From contig NZ_SHKS01000001.1 in NCBI RefSeq assembly GCF_004217285.1, positions 875,195 through 939,194 of the forward strand: DNA of 64,000 nucleotides. Reading direction: 5' to 3'. The position numbers were made by a program, and so were the translations under genes. The notes below the pieces were generated by a model. That model saw nothing but the letters and a program-made list of their open reading frames with translations, searched no databases and was not told where the DNA came from. Shown piece after piece: positions 9,708 through 17,945 of the stretch. Each line of letters begins with the position of its first letter. Position 1 is the first letter of the stretch. The stretch comes from Streptomyces sp. BK239 (lineage in GTDB: Bacteria; Actinomycetota; Actinomycetes; Streptomycetales; Streptomycetaceae).

Positions 9708-9757
9708 TGATCGATGATCGATCAAAGGGTTGCGGGGCAAAACCTCTTGATCACGAG
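9708..9757. promoter_or_regulatory. Palindromic operator candidates in the aceE promoter region
   Basis: TGATCGATGATCGATCA at 9708-9724 is a perfect inverted repeat of 8 bp around one base. A second imperfect palindrome, CTCTTGATCACGAG, lies at 9744-9757 (12 of 14 positions symmetric) and shares TGATC. Both are 121-170 bp upstream of aceE and downstream of the GntR/FCD gene, whose family binds short palindromes. I infer these are its operators. The rest of the 9588-10000 gap holds two copies of a dispersed element. Confidence 0.55.
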
Positions 9758-9849
9758 AAAGTCGGCACGGGGTGTCTCCGACGGGGGCACGGGGTGTCTT
9801 TGTGGGCGGAGTTTTTGCAGGTGAGGTGAGATGGGGGGTGTGGGTGCCG

Positions 9850-9900
9850 GTGCGGCTGCGGGTTGGTGGGGGCTGGGCGCGCAGTTCCCCGCCCCTAGGG
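9850..9900 (-). repeat. Dispersed intergenic element, copy A
   Basis: It reads GTGCGG...GGTGGGGGCTGGGCGCGCAGTTCCCCGCCCCTAGGG and is about 51 bp long. It shares the core GCGCAGTTCCCCGCGCCCCT with four other intergenic copies in this window. Copies A and B lie in the same orientation about 50 bp apart in the aceE-GntR gap. Confidence 0.7.
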
Positions 9901-9947
9901 GGTCGTCGCTGGGGTGGGGGAGTGGTGCCGTCGGCTGGGGGGTGTGG

Positions 9948-9995
9948 GTGCGGGTTGTGGGGGCTTGGCGCGCCGTTCCCCGCGCCCCTTGGGGG
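9948..9995 (-). repeat. Dispersed intergenic element, copy B, abutting the GntR stop codon
   Basis: It repeats the pattern of copy A (GTGCGGGTTGTGGGGGCTTGG, then CGCGCCGTTCCCCGCGCCCC). Its end CCCCGCGCCCC can fold back on the adjacent GGGGGCGGGG, giving a hairpin just past the GntR stop at 10001. This copy may therefore act as the transcription terminator of that gene. Confidence 0.65.
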
Positions 9996-10000
9996 CGGGG

Positions 10001-10639
10001 TCAGGGGGTTGGGTCTGCTGCTCGGGGGGCGCAGCCGAGGACGTGGTTCTTCACCAGGCGGCCTATGTCGGGGTCGCGGTTCTGGAAGGCCTCCACCAGG
10101 GCCTGGTGCTCCTCCGCGTACGACTGCTGGACCGTGCCCAGCCAGCGGATCGACAGGGCCGTGAAGACCTCGATGCCCAGGCCCTCCCAGGTGTGCAGCA
10201 GCACCGAGTTGCCCGCCGCGCGCACCAGTTCGCGGTGGAAGCCCACCGTGTGCCGCACCTGCCCGGTGCCGTCGGCGGCGCGGTCGGCCTCGTAGAGCGC
10301 CGCCACGTGCGTCTCCAGGGCCGAGCAGTCCTCCGCCAGCCGCGCGGCCGCCAGTTCCGCCGCGATCGCCTCCAGACCGGCCCGGACCGGGTAGCTCTCC
10401 TCCAGGTCGGCCGCCGTCAGGTTCCGCACCCGGACGCCCTTGTTCGGCGCGGACTCGATCAGCCGCAGCGACTCCAGCTCGCGCAGCGCCTCCCGCACCG
10501 GCGTCTGGCTGACCTCCAGCTCGGTGGCGATCCGCCGCTCCACGATCCGCTCGCCCGGCTTCCAGCGACCGCTGACGATCCCCTCCACGATGTGCTCGCG
10601 GATCTGTTCGCGCAGCGAGTGGACGACGGGCGCGGTCAT
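10001..10639 (-). CDS. GntR-family regulator, FadR/FCD subfamily
   Basis: The product has 212 residues. Residues 5-70 form the winged helix ([40 protein letters not shown]). Residues 80-205 are an all-helical FCD ligand-binding domain with the metal-ligand pattern [25 protein letters not shown] and a final H in NHVLG. FCD regulators usually sense small carboxylic acids through a bound metal. Its position between aceE and the E2/E3 genes suggests control of pyruvate dehydrogenase; this is inference. AAGGAG precedes the ATG at 10639. A TATTGT -10 candidate lies at 10698-10703. Confidence 0.92.
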   Translation of the reverse strand: MTAPVVHSLREQIREHIVEGIVSGRWKPGERIVERRIATELEVSQTPVREALRELESLRLIESAPNKGVRVRNLTAADLEESYPVRAGLEAIAAELAAARLAEDCSALETHVAALYEADRAADGTGQVRHTVGFHRELVRAAGNSVLLHTWEGLGIEVFTALSIRWLGTVQQSYAEEHQALVEAFQNRDPDIGRLVKNHVLGCAPRAADPTP

Positions 10640-10782
10640 GAGTGCTCCTTAGGGAGGGGCCGCGCATCGGCCCCTGGGGCGGCGGTGACGTGGAGAAACA
10701 ATACGGCCGTCAGCCCGCGCCGGAAGGTGCGCGGGGGCGCTTTCCCGCAGGTGAGACGAGACTTACACGCCTGGGTAACACG

Positions 10783-10827
10783 ACGGCGCCCCCACCGGAA
10801 GCCCGAGGGCTCCGGAGGGGGCGCCGT
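10783..10827 (-). terminator. Imperfect hairpin terminator downstream of the E2 gene
   Basis: Arms at 10783-10804 and 10807-10827 pair over roughly 20 bp (ACGGCGCCCCC, then CCGGA and GCCC) with one mismatch and one bulge. It lies 29 bp beyond the E2 stop codon, separating lpd-E2 transcription from the GntR gene. Confidence 0.75.
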
Positions 10828-10855
10828 ACGACCGTGCGCGGGTCGGCGGAAGGGC

Positions 10856-12670
10856 TCAGAGGCCGAGCTCGACCTCGAACTCGCCGGCCTCCAGGATCGC
10901 CTTCACCGCGGTCAGGTAACGCGCGGCGTCGGCGCCGTCCACCAGACGGTGGTCGTAGGACAGGGTCAGGTACGTCATGTCGCGGACGCCGATGACCGTG
11001 CCCTCCTCCGTCTCGATGACGGCCGGACGCTTCACCGTGGCACCGATGCCGAGGATCGCGACCTGGCCCGGCGGCACGATGATCGTGTCGAAGAGCGCAC
11101 CGCGCGAACCGGTGTTGGAGACGGTGAAGGTCGCGCCGGACAGCTCGTCCGGGGTGATCTTGTTGGCGCGGACCTTGCCCGCGAGCTCCGCCGTGGCCTT
11201 GGCGATGCCGGCGATGTTGAGGTCGCCCGCGTGCTTGATGACCGGGGTCATCAGGCCCTTCTCGGAGTCCACCGCGATCCCGACGTTCTCGGAGTCGAAG
11301 TAGGTGATCGTGCCCTCGGCCTCGTTGATCTTGGCGTTGATGACCGGGTGGGCCTTCAGCGCCTGGGCCGCCGCCTTCACGAAGAACGGCATCGGCGAGA
11401 GCTTGACGCCCTCGCGCGCGGCGAAGGAGTCCTTGGCCTTGGCGCGGAGCTTCATCAGGCGGGTGACGTCGACCTCGACGACCGAGGACAGCTGCGCCTG
11501 CTCGTGCAGGGCCTTGACCATGTTGTCGCCGATGACCTTGCGGATGCGCGGCATCTTGACGGTCTGGCCACGGAGGGGGGAGGCCTCCAGGGTGGGCGCC
11601 TTCTTGGCGGCCGGGGCAGCGGCGGCGGCCGGGGCCGGAGCGGCGGCGGCGGCCTTCGCGGCCTCGGCGGCGGAGAGCACGTCCTGCTTGCGGATCCGGC
11701 CGCCGACACCGGTGCCCTTGACGGAGCCCAGGTCGACGCCGTTCTCGGCGGCGAGCTTGCGCACCAGCGGGGTCACGTACGCGCCGTCGTCACCGGCGCC
11801 CGAGGCGGCGGGGGCGGGCGCGGCCGGGGCCGCCGGGGCGGGAGCCGGTGCGGGCGCGGGAGCCGGAGCGGACGGGACCGGCTCGGGAGCCGGGGTGGTC
11901 TGCTGCTGCGGGGCCGGAGCCGTGGGCGCCTGCGGAGCCGGGGCCGCAGCGGCGGGCGCCGCCGGGGCCGGAGCGGGCGCGGCCGGGGCGGGGGCCTCGG
12001 CGGCCGGGGCCGGGGCGGCGGGGGCCGGAGCGGCGGCCGGAGCCGCGCCCGGGGCGCCGATGACGGCCAGCTTGGCGCCGACCTCGGCGGTCTCGTCCTC
12101 GCCGACGACGATCTCGAGCAGCACACCGGCGGTGGGCGCCGGGATCTCGGTGTCGACCTTGTCCGTCGACACCTCCAGCAGCGGCTCGTCGGCCTCGACG
12201 GAGTCGCCGACCGACTTCAGCCAGCGGGTGACGGTGCCCTCGGTGACGGACTCGCCCAGCGCGGGCAGGACCACGTCGGTGCCCTCGGCGGAACCGCCGC
12301 CGGCAGCGGCCTCGGCGGTGGGAGCGGGGGCCGGGGCCTCCTGCTCGGTGGAGGGGGCGGCCGCGGCCGGCTCGGGAGCGGGCTCGGCGACCGGCTCGGC
12401 GGCCGGGGCCGGGGCGGCGGCCGGCGCGCCGGTGCCGTCGTCGATGAGGGCCAGCTCGGCGCCGACCTCCACGGTCTCGTCCTCGGCGACCTTGATGGAG
12501 GCCAGGATGCCGGCGGCGGGCGAGGGGATCTCGGTGTCGACCTTGTCGGTCGACACCTCCAGCAGCGGCTCGTCGGCCTCGACGCGCTCGCCCTCGGCCT
12601 TCAGCCAGCGGGTGACAGTGCCCTCGGTGACGCTCTCGCCGAGCGCCGGAAGGGTTACGGAAACCGCCAT
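10856..12670 (-). CDS. sucB: Dihydrolipoamide acyltransferase (E2) with two lipoyl domains
   Basis: The product has 604 residues. Two lipoyl domains at 1-76 and 131-205 each hold the attachment motif [12 protein letters not shown] (Lys43 and Lys171). A ~90-residue Ala/Pro linker follows, then a peripheral-subunit-binding domain at ~298-335 ([25 protein letters not shown]) and the acyltransferase core to the C-terminus with the active-site [13 protein letters not shown]. Streptomyces genomes usually label this sucB, but its layout equals mycobacterial DlaT. In Actinobacteria one E2 can serve the pyruvate complex, and aceE and lpd are its neighbours, so acetyltransferase activity is at least as likely as succinyltransferase. 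AAGGAG precedes the ATG. It lies 60 bp downstream of lpd, probably in one operon. Confidence 0.93.
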   Translation of the reverse strand: MAVSVTLPALGESVTEGTVTRWLKAEGERVEADEPLLEVSTDKVDTEIPSPAAGILASIKVAEDETVEVGAELALIDDGTGAPAAAPAPAAEPVAEPAPEPAAAAPSTEQEAPAPAPTAEAAAGGGSAEGTDVVLPALGESVTEGTVTRWLKSVGDSVEADEPLLEVSTDKVDTEIPAPTAGVLLEIVVGEDETAEVGAKLAVIGAPGAAPAAAPAPAAPAPAAEAPAPAAPAPAPAAPAAAAPAPQAPTAPAPQQQTTPAPEPVPSAPAPAPAPAPAPAAPAAPAPAASGAGDDGAYVTPLVRKLAAENGVDLGSVKGTGVGGRIRKQDVLSAAEAAKAAAAAPAPAAAAAPAAKKAPTLEASPLRGQTVKMPRIRKVIGDNMVKALHEQAQLSSVVEVDVTRLMKLRAKAKDSFAAREGVKLSPMPFFVKAAAQALKAHPVINAKINEAEGTITYFDSENVGIAVDSEKGLMTPVIKHAGDLNIAGIAKATAELAGKVRANKITPDELSGATFTVSNTGSRGALFDTIIVPPGQVAILGIGATVKRPAVIETEEGTVIGVRDMTYLTLSYDHRLVDGADAARYLTAVKAILEAGEFEVELGL

Positions 12671-12730
12671 GGTTTCTGTTGCTCCTTACGAATTGCGGAA
12701 GTCTGGATCGTCGCTTCGTCGACCGAGGGG

Positions 12731-14119
12731 TCAGTCGTGCGCGTGCAGCGGCTTGCCCGCGAGGGCCAGGTGGGCCTCGCCGAGCGCCTCGTTCTGCGTC
12801 GGGTGGGCGTGGACGAGCTGGGCGACCTCGGCAGGCAGCGCCTCCCAGTTGTAGATCAGCTGGGCTTCGCCGACCTGCTCGCCCATGCGGTCGCCGACCA
12901 TGTGGACGCCGACCACGGCGCCGTCCTTGACCTGGACGAGCTTGATCTCGCCCGCGGTCTGGAGGATCTTGCTCTTGCCGTTGCCCGCCAGGTTGTACTT
13001 CAGAGCGACGACCTTGTCCGCGCCGTAGATCTCCTTGGCCTTGGCCTCGGTGATGCCGACGGAGGCGACCTCGGGGTGGCAGTACGTCACCCGCGGCACA
13101 CCGTCGTAGTCGATCGGTACGGTCTTCAGGCCGGCCAGGCGCTCCGCCACCAGGATGCCCTCGGCGAAGCCGACGTGCGCGAGCTGGAGCGTGGGCACCA
13201 GGTCGCCGACGGCGGAGATGGTCGGGACGTTGGTGCGCATGTACTCGTCGACGAGGACGTAGCCGCGGTCCATCGCGACGCCCTGCTCCTCGTAGCCGAG
13301 GCCCTGCGAGACCGGGCCGCGGCCGACGGCGACCAGCAGCACCTCGGCCTCGAACTCCTTGCCGTCGGCGAGGGTGACCTTGACGCCGTCCTGGGTGTAC
13401 TCGGCCTTCTCGAAGAAGGTGCCCAGGTTGAACTTGATGCCGCGCTTGCGGAAGGCGCGCTCGAGGAGCTTGGAGGAGTTCTCGTCCTCGACCGGGACGA
13501 GGTGCTTCAGACCCTCGATGACGGTCACGTCCGCGCCGAAGGACTTCCACGCCGAGGCGAACTCGACGCCGATGACACCGCCGCCGAGGATGATCGCGGA
13601 CTTCGGCACGCGGTCCAGGACGAGGGCGTGGTCGGAGGAGATGATCCGGTCGCCGTCGATCTCCAGGCCCGGCAGCGACTTGGGCACGGAGCCGGTCGCC
13701 AGCAGGATGTGACGGCCCTGGATGCGCTTGCCGTCCACGTCGACGGAGGTCGGGGACGACAGCCGTCCCTCGCCCTCGATGTACGTCACCTTGCGGGAGG
13801 CGACGAGTCCCTGGAGGCCCTTGTACAGGCCGGAGACGACGCCGTCCTTGTACTTGTGGACCCCGGCGATGTCGATGCCCTCGAAGGTCGCCTTGACGCC
13901 GAACTGCTCGCTCTCACGGGCCTGGTCGGCGATCTCGCCCGCGTGCAGCAGCGCCTTCGTGGGGATGCAACCCCGGTGCAGGCAGGTCCCGCCGACCTTG
14001 TCCTTCTCGATCAGGGCGACGTCCAGGCCCAGCTGCGCCCCGCGCAGTGCCGCGGCGTAACCGCCGCTGCCGCCGCCGAGGATCACTAGGTCGAAAACGG
14101 TGCTGGCGTCGTTCGCCAC
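12731..14119 (-). CDS. lpdA: Dihydrolipoamide dehydrogenase (E3)
   Basis: The product has 462 residues. The FAD fold starts at residue 10 (DLVILGGGSGGYAAALR). The redox-active disulfide is in GGTCLHRGCIPTK (Cys46, Cys51). An NAD-binding GGGVIGVEFAS follows, and the C-terminal dimer interface has the catalytic HAHPTQNEALGEAH. It reoxidises dihydrolipoamide on E2 and passes electrons to NAD+. I chose the GTG at 14119 because GGAGG lies 9 nt upstream and the frame further up lacks family similarity. It appears to be the first gene of an lpdA-E2 transcript. Confidence 0.96.
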   Translation of the reverse strand: MANDASTVFDLVILGGGSGGYAAALRGAQLGLDVALIEKDKVGGTCLHRGCIPTKALLHAGEIADQARESEQFGVKATFEGIDIAGVHKYKDGVVSGLYKGLQGLVASRKVTYIEGEGRLSSPTSVDVDGKRIQGRHILLATGSVPKSLPGLEIDGDRIISSDHALVLDRVPKSAIILGGGVIGVEFASAWKSFGADVTVIEGLKHLVPVEDENSSKLLERAFRKRGIKFNLGTFFEKAEYTQDGVKVTLADGKEFEAEVLLVAVGRGPVSQGLGYEEQGVAMDRGYVLVDEYMRTNVPTISAVGDLVPTLQLAHVGFAEGILVAERLAGLKTVPIDYDGVPRVTYCHPEVASVGITEAKAKEIYGADKVVALKYNLAGNGKSKILQTAGEIKLVQVKDGAVVGVHMVGDRMGEQVGEAQLIYNWEALPAEVAQLVHAHPTQNEALGEAHLALAGKPLHAHD

Positions 14120-14297
14120 GTCACGTCCTCCATGCATGTGCGCCGTGCGCCGGTCGTCGCTGACCGCCGGCGGCTGGTGTCCGGCCGCTCTTTCTCCGGC
14201 CCTGTGGTGGGGGCCCTGTCCTGCCGACGCCCATCCTCGCACTTGTCGGAGGCCGACGAGACACAGGGCACCTATGTGAGACGCCCCACTGTCCGGG

Positions 14298-14393
14298 CCA
14301 AAGGGGCGCGGGGGACTGCGCGACCAGCCCCACCCGGCCCGCGCCCGCCGTACGGCGGACGGAACCGAGTGATCAGGCGCACAGTCCCCCGCG
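14298..14393 (+). repeat. Dispersed intergenic element, copy C, bracketed by a 12-bp inverted repeat
   Basis: CCAAAGGGGCGCGGGGGACTGCGCGACCAG... is the same element as copies A and B in the opposite orientation. In this copy CGCGGGGGACTG (14307-14318) is the exact reverse complement of CAGTCCCCCGCG (14382-14393). A smaller GCCGTACGGC palindrome lies inside. The whole 14120-14408 gap between lpdA and pepA could thus fold into a large structure ending the pepA message. Confidence 0.6.
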
Positions 14394-14408
14394 TCCCGTA
14401 AGCGGGCG

Positions 14409-15947
14409 TCAGCCCAGGTCACCGGCGGCGGTCAGCTCCGCAAGCCGCACCAGCGTCCGCACGGCCGTACCCGTCCCGCCCTTGGGCGTGTACCCGAAAG
14501 GCCCGCCCTCGTTGTACGCGGGCCCGGCGATGTCCAGGTGCGCCCAGGCGATCCCCTCGCCCACGAACTCCCGCAGGAACAGCCCCGCGACGAGACCGCC
14601 GCCCATCCGCTCGCCCATGTTCGCGATGTCGGCGGTGGCGGAGTCCATCCCCTTGCGCAGGTGCTCGGGCAGCGGCATCGGCCACGCCGGCTCGCCGACC
14701 TCCTCCGCCGCCTCGTACACCGCGGAGCGGAACGCGTCGTCGTTGGCCATGACGCCGAACGTCCGGTTGCCCAGCGCCAGCATCATCGCGCCGGTGAGGG
14801 TCGCGACGTCCACGATCGCGTCGGGCTTCTCCTGCGAGGCCGCCCACAGCGCGTCGGCGAGGACGAGGCGTCCCTCGGCGTCGGTGTTGAGCACCTCCAC
14901 CGTCTTGCCGCTGAACATCCGCAGGACGTCGCCGGGGCGGGTGGCGGAGCCGGAGGGCATGTTCTCGGCCAGCGCCAGCCACGCGGTGACGTTGACGTCG
15001 AGACCGAGCCGCGCGACGGCGACGACGGCCGCGAAGACCGCCGCGGCGCCGCTCATGTCGCACTTCATCGTCTCGTTGTGGCCGGCCGGCTTCAGCGAGA
15101 TGCCGCCCGAGTCGTAGGTGATGCCCTTGCCGACGAAGGCGAGGTGCTTCTTCGCCTTGGACGAGGTGTAGGACAGCTTCACCAGGCGCGGGGGCGACGC
15201 GGAACCGGCGCCGACGCCGAGGATGCCGCCGTAGCCGCCCTTGGTGAGCGCCTTCTCGTCGAGGATCTGGATCTTCACGCCGTGCGCCTTGGCCGCGTCC
15301 TGCGCGATCGCGGCGAACGCCTCGGGGTTGAGGTCGTTCGGCGGCATGTTGATCAGGTCGCGGGCGCGGTTGAGCTCCTCGGTGACGGCGCCGGCGCGGG
15401 CGAGCGCGGCCTTGTGGGCGGCGTCGCGCGGCTTGCCGCCGAGCAGGACGGCCTCGGCGAGCGGGGCCTTGCCGTTCTTGGCCTTGGGGTCCTCGGCCTG
15501 CTGCTTGTAGGCGTCGAAGGAGTAGGCGCCCAGTCCGACGCCCTCGGCGACGGCGCCGAGGTCGGCGGCGTCCGTCACGGGCAGGGCGAAGGCGGCCTTC
15601 TTGGCGCCGGCGAGGGTGCGGGCGGCCACACCGGCCGCCTTGCGCAGGGCTTCGGCGTCGTAAGAGGCGTCCTTCTCGGGCTCCCCGCCCAGACCCACCG
15701 CCAGCACGAGCGGCGCCTTGAAGCCGGCCGGGGCGGGCAGCTTCGTCACCTCTCCCTCGGCGCCGGTGGCCCCGAGGGTCTCCAGGACGGCGGCGAGCCG
15801 GCCGTCGTAGGCCTTGTCCACGGCCTCGGCGCCCGGGGCGACGACCAGGTTCGACGACCTGGAGGCAGGGCCCTTGGCGACACCGATCACGATCGCGTCG
15901 GCCCGCAGGCCGGGCGCCGCGGCGGTGCTGAGAGTGAGAGCAGTCAC
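14409..15947 (-). CDS. pepA: Leucyl aminopeptidase (M17 family)
   Basis: The product has 512 residues. The N-terminal macro-like domain is followed by the M17 catalytic domain, with the metal site in VGKGITYDSGGISLKP, KCDMSGAAAV and the signature NTDAEGRLVLADAL. It removes N-terminal residues from peptides using two metal ions and normally works as a cytosolic hexamer. The GTG at 15947 has only a weak AAGCGAG upstream. A clear TAGGGT -10 box (16020-16025 on this strand) lies ~73 bp upstream. In M. tuberculosis the same pepB-dlaT adjacency occurs, so the neighbourhood with E2 is old rather than functional proof. Confidence 0.96.
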   Translation of the reverse strand: MTALTLSTAAAPGLRADAIVIGVAKGPASRSSNLVVAPGAEAVDKAYDGRLAAVLETLGATGAEGEVTKLPAPAGFKAPLVLAVGLGGEPEKDASYDAEALRKAAGVAARTLAGAKKAAFALPVTDAADLGAVAEGVGLGAYSFDAYKQQAEDPKAKNGKAPLAEAVLLGGKPRDAAHKAALARAGAVTEELNRARDLINMPPNDLNPEAFAAIAQDAAKAHGVKIQILDEKALTKGGYGGILGVGAGSASPPRLVKLSYTSSKAKKHLAFVGKGITYDSGGISLKPAGHNETMKCDMSGAAAVFAAVVAVARLGLDVNVTAWLALAENMPSGSATRPGDVLRMFSGKTVEVLNTDAEGRLVLADALWAASQEKPDAIVDVATLTGAMMLALGNRTFGVMANDDAFRSAVYEAAEEVGEPAWPMPLPEHLRKGMDSATADIANMGERMGGGLVAGLFLREFVGEGIAWAHLDIAGPAYNEGGPFGYTPKGGTGTAVRTLVRLAELTAAGDLG

Positions 15948-16019
15948 GGTGGTGAAATCTCGCTTCCGATGTGAAGTTGCGGTGGCCGAAAGTGGTGGGC
16001 CGACCGGACCCGACAGCCG

Positions 16020-16025
16020 ACCCTA
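16020..16025 (-). promoter_or_regulatory. -10 box of the pepA promoter
   Basis: TAGGGT on the minus strand, followed by CGGCTGTCGGG. A weak GTGACG-like -35 lies 21 bp further upstream, a longer spacing than usual. The rest of the 15948-16245 gap shows no gene; it contains GCGTGCG-rich low-complexity sequence between the pepA promoter and the cobS stop. Confidence 0.45.
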
Positions 16026-16245
16026 GATCCGGGCCGGGGGAGCGGTCGTCACCGGGGGTGTGTCCCACCGGCGCGGCGAACCGATGGGGCGGACCCCGCA
16101 ATGAGCCTACGCGTGCGCGTGCGGTCGCTCACGCACGCGGGTGTTCAACCAGGCGGCGGCGTCACGGCCCTGAGCCGATCCTCGCACCCCGTGAGCCCCG
16201 CCACGCATGACAAACAGGACAGTCGTGAAGGCCCGTGGAGTTGCC

Positions 16246-17070
16246 CTAGCCGCCCAGGCAGAGGGCGATCAGGGACGTGGTCGCCGCGGTCTCCGCGACG
16301 GCGCCGAAGACGTCCCCGGTGACGCCGCCGAAGCGGCGGACCGCGTGGCGCAGCAGGAGTTCGGCGGCGGCGACGGCGAGGACGACCGCGAGGGCCGCGC
16401 GGACGGCGTCGTACGGGCCCGTGAGCGCGCCCCCGGCGGCCGCGGCGGCGACGCAGACGGCCGCCACGGCCGCCGCCCACCGGGTGGGGACCGCACCGGC
16501 GACCGCCGCGCCCAGCCCCTCCGGCCGGGCGGCCGGCACGCCGGTGCGGGCGGCCAGGGTGAGCGCCAGCCGGGCCGCGACCGCCGAGACGACGGCGGCG
16601 GTCGCGCCGCGCGTCCAGGAGGCGTCGTAGAGCTGCGCCAGCGCGGCGACCTGGGCGAGCAGCGTGAACAGCAGGGTGAGCACGCCGAACGGCCCGATGT
16701 CCGACTGCTTCATGATCCGCAGCGCGTCCTCGGCGGGACGGCCGCTGCCCAGGCCGTCCGCGGTGTCGGCGAGCCCGTCCAGGTGCAGGCCGCGCGTCAG
16801 GACGGCGGGCACGGCGGCGGAGGCGACCGCGGCGAGCAGCGGGCCCGCGCCCGCGAGCAGTGCCGACAGCCCCAGCCAGGCCGCGCAGCCGCCGACGACC
16901 AGCCCGACTGCGGGGGCCGCGGTCATGCCCCCGCGCGCGGCCGAACGGTCCCAGCGGGTCACCCGGACCGGCAGCACGGTCAGCGTGCCGAAGGCGAACC
17001 GCAGGCCCTCCGGGGCGGAGGCTGCGGACGGCGGGACGGGCGGCGAGGCGGGCGGCGGGGGTGTGGACAC
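16246..17070 (-). CDS. cobS: Adenosylcobinamide-GDP ribazoletransferase, predicted leaderless
   Basis: The product has 274 residues and is very hydrophobic, with about six to seven membrane helices. The family signature is present in the first third: GLHLDGLADTADGLGSGR and DALRIMKQSDIGPFG, with acidic residues expected to hold Mg2+. It joins alpha-ribazole to adenosylcobinamide-GDP, the last step of the cobalamin nucleotide loop, at the membrane. A Pro/Ala-rich cytoplasmic extension precedes the first helix. TAACCT (17077-17082) lies exactly 6 nt before the GTG with no Shine-Dalgarno, so the mRNA should be leaderless. It is divergent from the HIHH membrane gene. No cobalamin riboswitch is visible. 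Confidence 0.95.
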   Translation of the reverse strand: MSTPPPPASPPVPPSAASAPEGLRFAFGTLTVLPVRVTRWDRSAARGGMTAAPAVGLVVGGCAAWLGLSALLAGAGPLLAAVASAAVPAVLTRGLHLDGLADTADGLGSGRPAEDALRIMKQSDIGPFGVLTLLFTLLAQVAALAQLYDASWTRGATAAVVSAVAARLALTLAARTGVPAARPEGLGAAVAGAVPTRWAAAVAAVCVAAAAAGGALTGPYDAVRAALAVVLAVAAAELLLRHAVRRFGGVTGDVFGAVAETAATTSLIALCLGG

Positions 17071-17131
17071 CGGCGCAGGTTACCCGGCGGTCGGACGGGC
17101 GGCCGAGGAGCGCCGGGACCAAAATGCGCAT

Positions 17132-17893
17132 ATGGGAGATTGGTTGCAGCGCAACATCGTCGAGCCGGGCAAGCTCCCGCTGCTCCTCGCCCTCACCGCC
17201 TTCGTCCTGACCTTCGTCGTCACCCGGACGGTCACCCGTCTGATCCGCGCCGGGAAGGGGCCGTTCGGCAACGTCAGCGCGGGCGGGCTGCACATCCACC
17301 ACGTCGTGCCCGGCGTGATCCTGACCGTCCTCGGTGGTTTCGGCGCGGTGGCCGGCGGTCAGCACGGCTTCGGCTCGGCCGCCTTCGCGGTCGTGTTCGG
17401 CGTCGGCGCGGGCCTCGTCCTCGACGAGTTCGCGCTGATCCTGCATCTGGCCGACGTGTACTGGACGGAGGCGGGCCGGCAGAGCGTGGAGGCCGTCGCG
17501 CTGACGGCGGCCCTCGTGGGCCTGATGCTCGTGGGCTTCTCGCCGTTCGGCGTCAACGACCTGACCGCGGACGAACTCCAGGACCGCGGCACCGTTATCG
17601 CGACCGTCGGCGGCAACTTCCTCGTCGCCCTCGCCGCGCTCACCAAGGGCAAGCTGAAGATGGCGATCTTCGGGGTGATCGTCCCGTTCGTCGCCCTGAT
17701 CGGCTTCGTCCGCCTCGCTCGCCCCGGCTCGCCCTGGGCCCGCCGCTTCTACCACCACCGCCCCCGGGCCCGGGCGAAGGCCGCACTCCGCGCCTATCAC
17801 CACGACCGCCGCTGGAGCGGCCCCACCCGCGCCATGGCCAACTGGCTCGGCGGCAAACCGACGCCGGAACTGGAGTCGGCGAGCCACGAGTAG
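17132..17893 (+). CDS. Conserved integral membrane protein with HIHH motif, function unknown
   Basis: The product has 253 residues and is not a family I can name. Residues 15-37, 58-76, 82-106, 118-138, 150-168 and 175-195 are hydrophobic, suggesting five or six membrane helices. Residues 53-61 (LHIHHVVPG) put three histidines at a helix start, and DEFALILHLADVYW (from Asp98) adds acidic residues and a further His. Together they could form a metal or haem site. The C-terminal ~60 residues are basic and His/Arg-rich (RRFYHHRPRARAKAALRAYHH) and probably cytoplasmic. The ATG at 17132 has no Shine-Dalgarno; CAAAAT lies 6 nt upstream, so it may be leaderless. It sits between cobS and cobT, so a cobalt or B12 link is possible but unproven. 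Confidence 0.75.
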   Translation: MGDWLQRNIVEPGKLPLLLALTAFVLTFVVTRTVTRLIRAGKGPFGNVSAGGLHIHHVVPGVILTVLGGFGAVAGGQHGFGSAAFAVVFGVGAGLVLDEFALILHLADVYWTEAGRQSVEAVALTAALVGLMLVGFSPFGVNDLTADELQDRGTVIATVGGNFLVALAALTKGKLKMAIFGVIVPFVALIGFVRLARPGSPWARRFYHHRPRARAKAALRAYHHDRRWSGPTRAMANWLGGKPTPELESASHE

Positions 17894-17945
17894 GCCTGCC
17901 CGGCCGGGCCCGGGGCCGCAAGGTTCCTGTCCGCTCGACGGGGTC

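Noticed and set aside
6762..9710. A 982-codon plus-strand frame opposite aceE
   Set aside because: It is the complement of the aceE coding pattern, with no start signal or domain.
9772..10164. Gly/Trp-rich plus-strand frames in the aceE-GntR gap
   Set aside because: They arise from the G-rich dispersed elements A and B and run into the GntR gene antisense; no start signal or homology.
9914..14089. A 1,391-codon open frame on the plus strand across the GntR, E2 and lpdA genes
   Set aside because: It is antisense to well-identified enzymes; the frame stays open because of GC-rich codons and its protein is an Arg/Gly-rich shadow with no domain.
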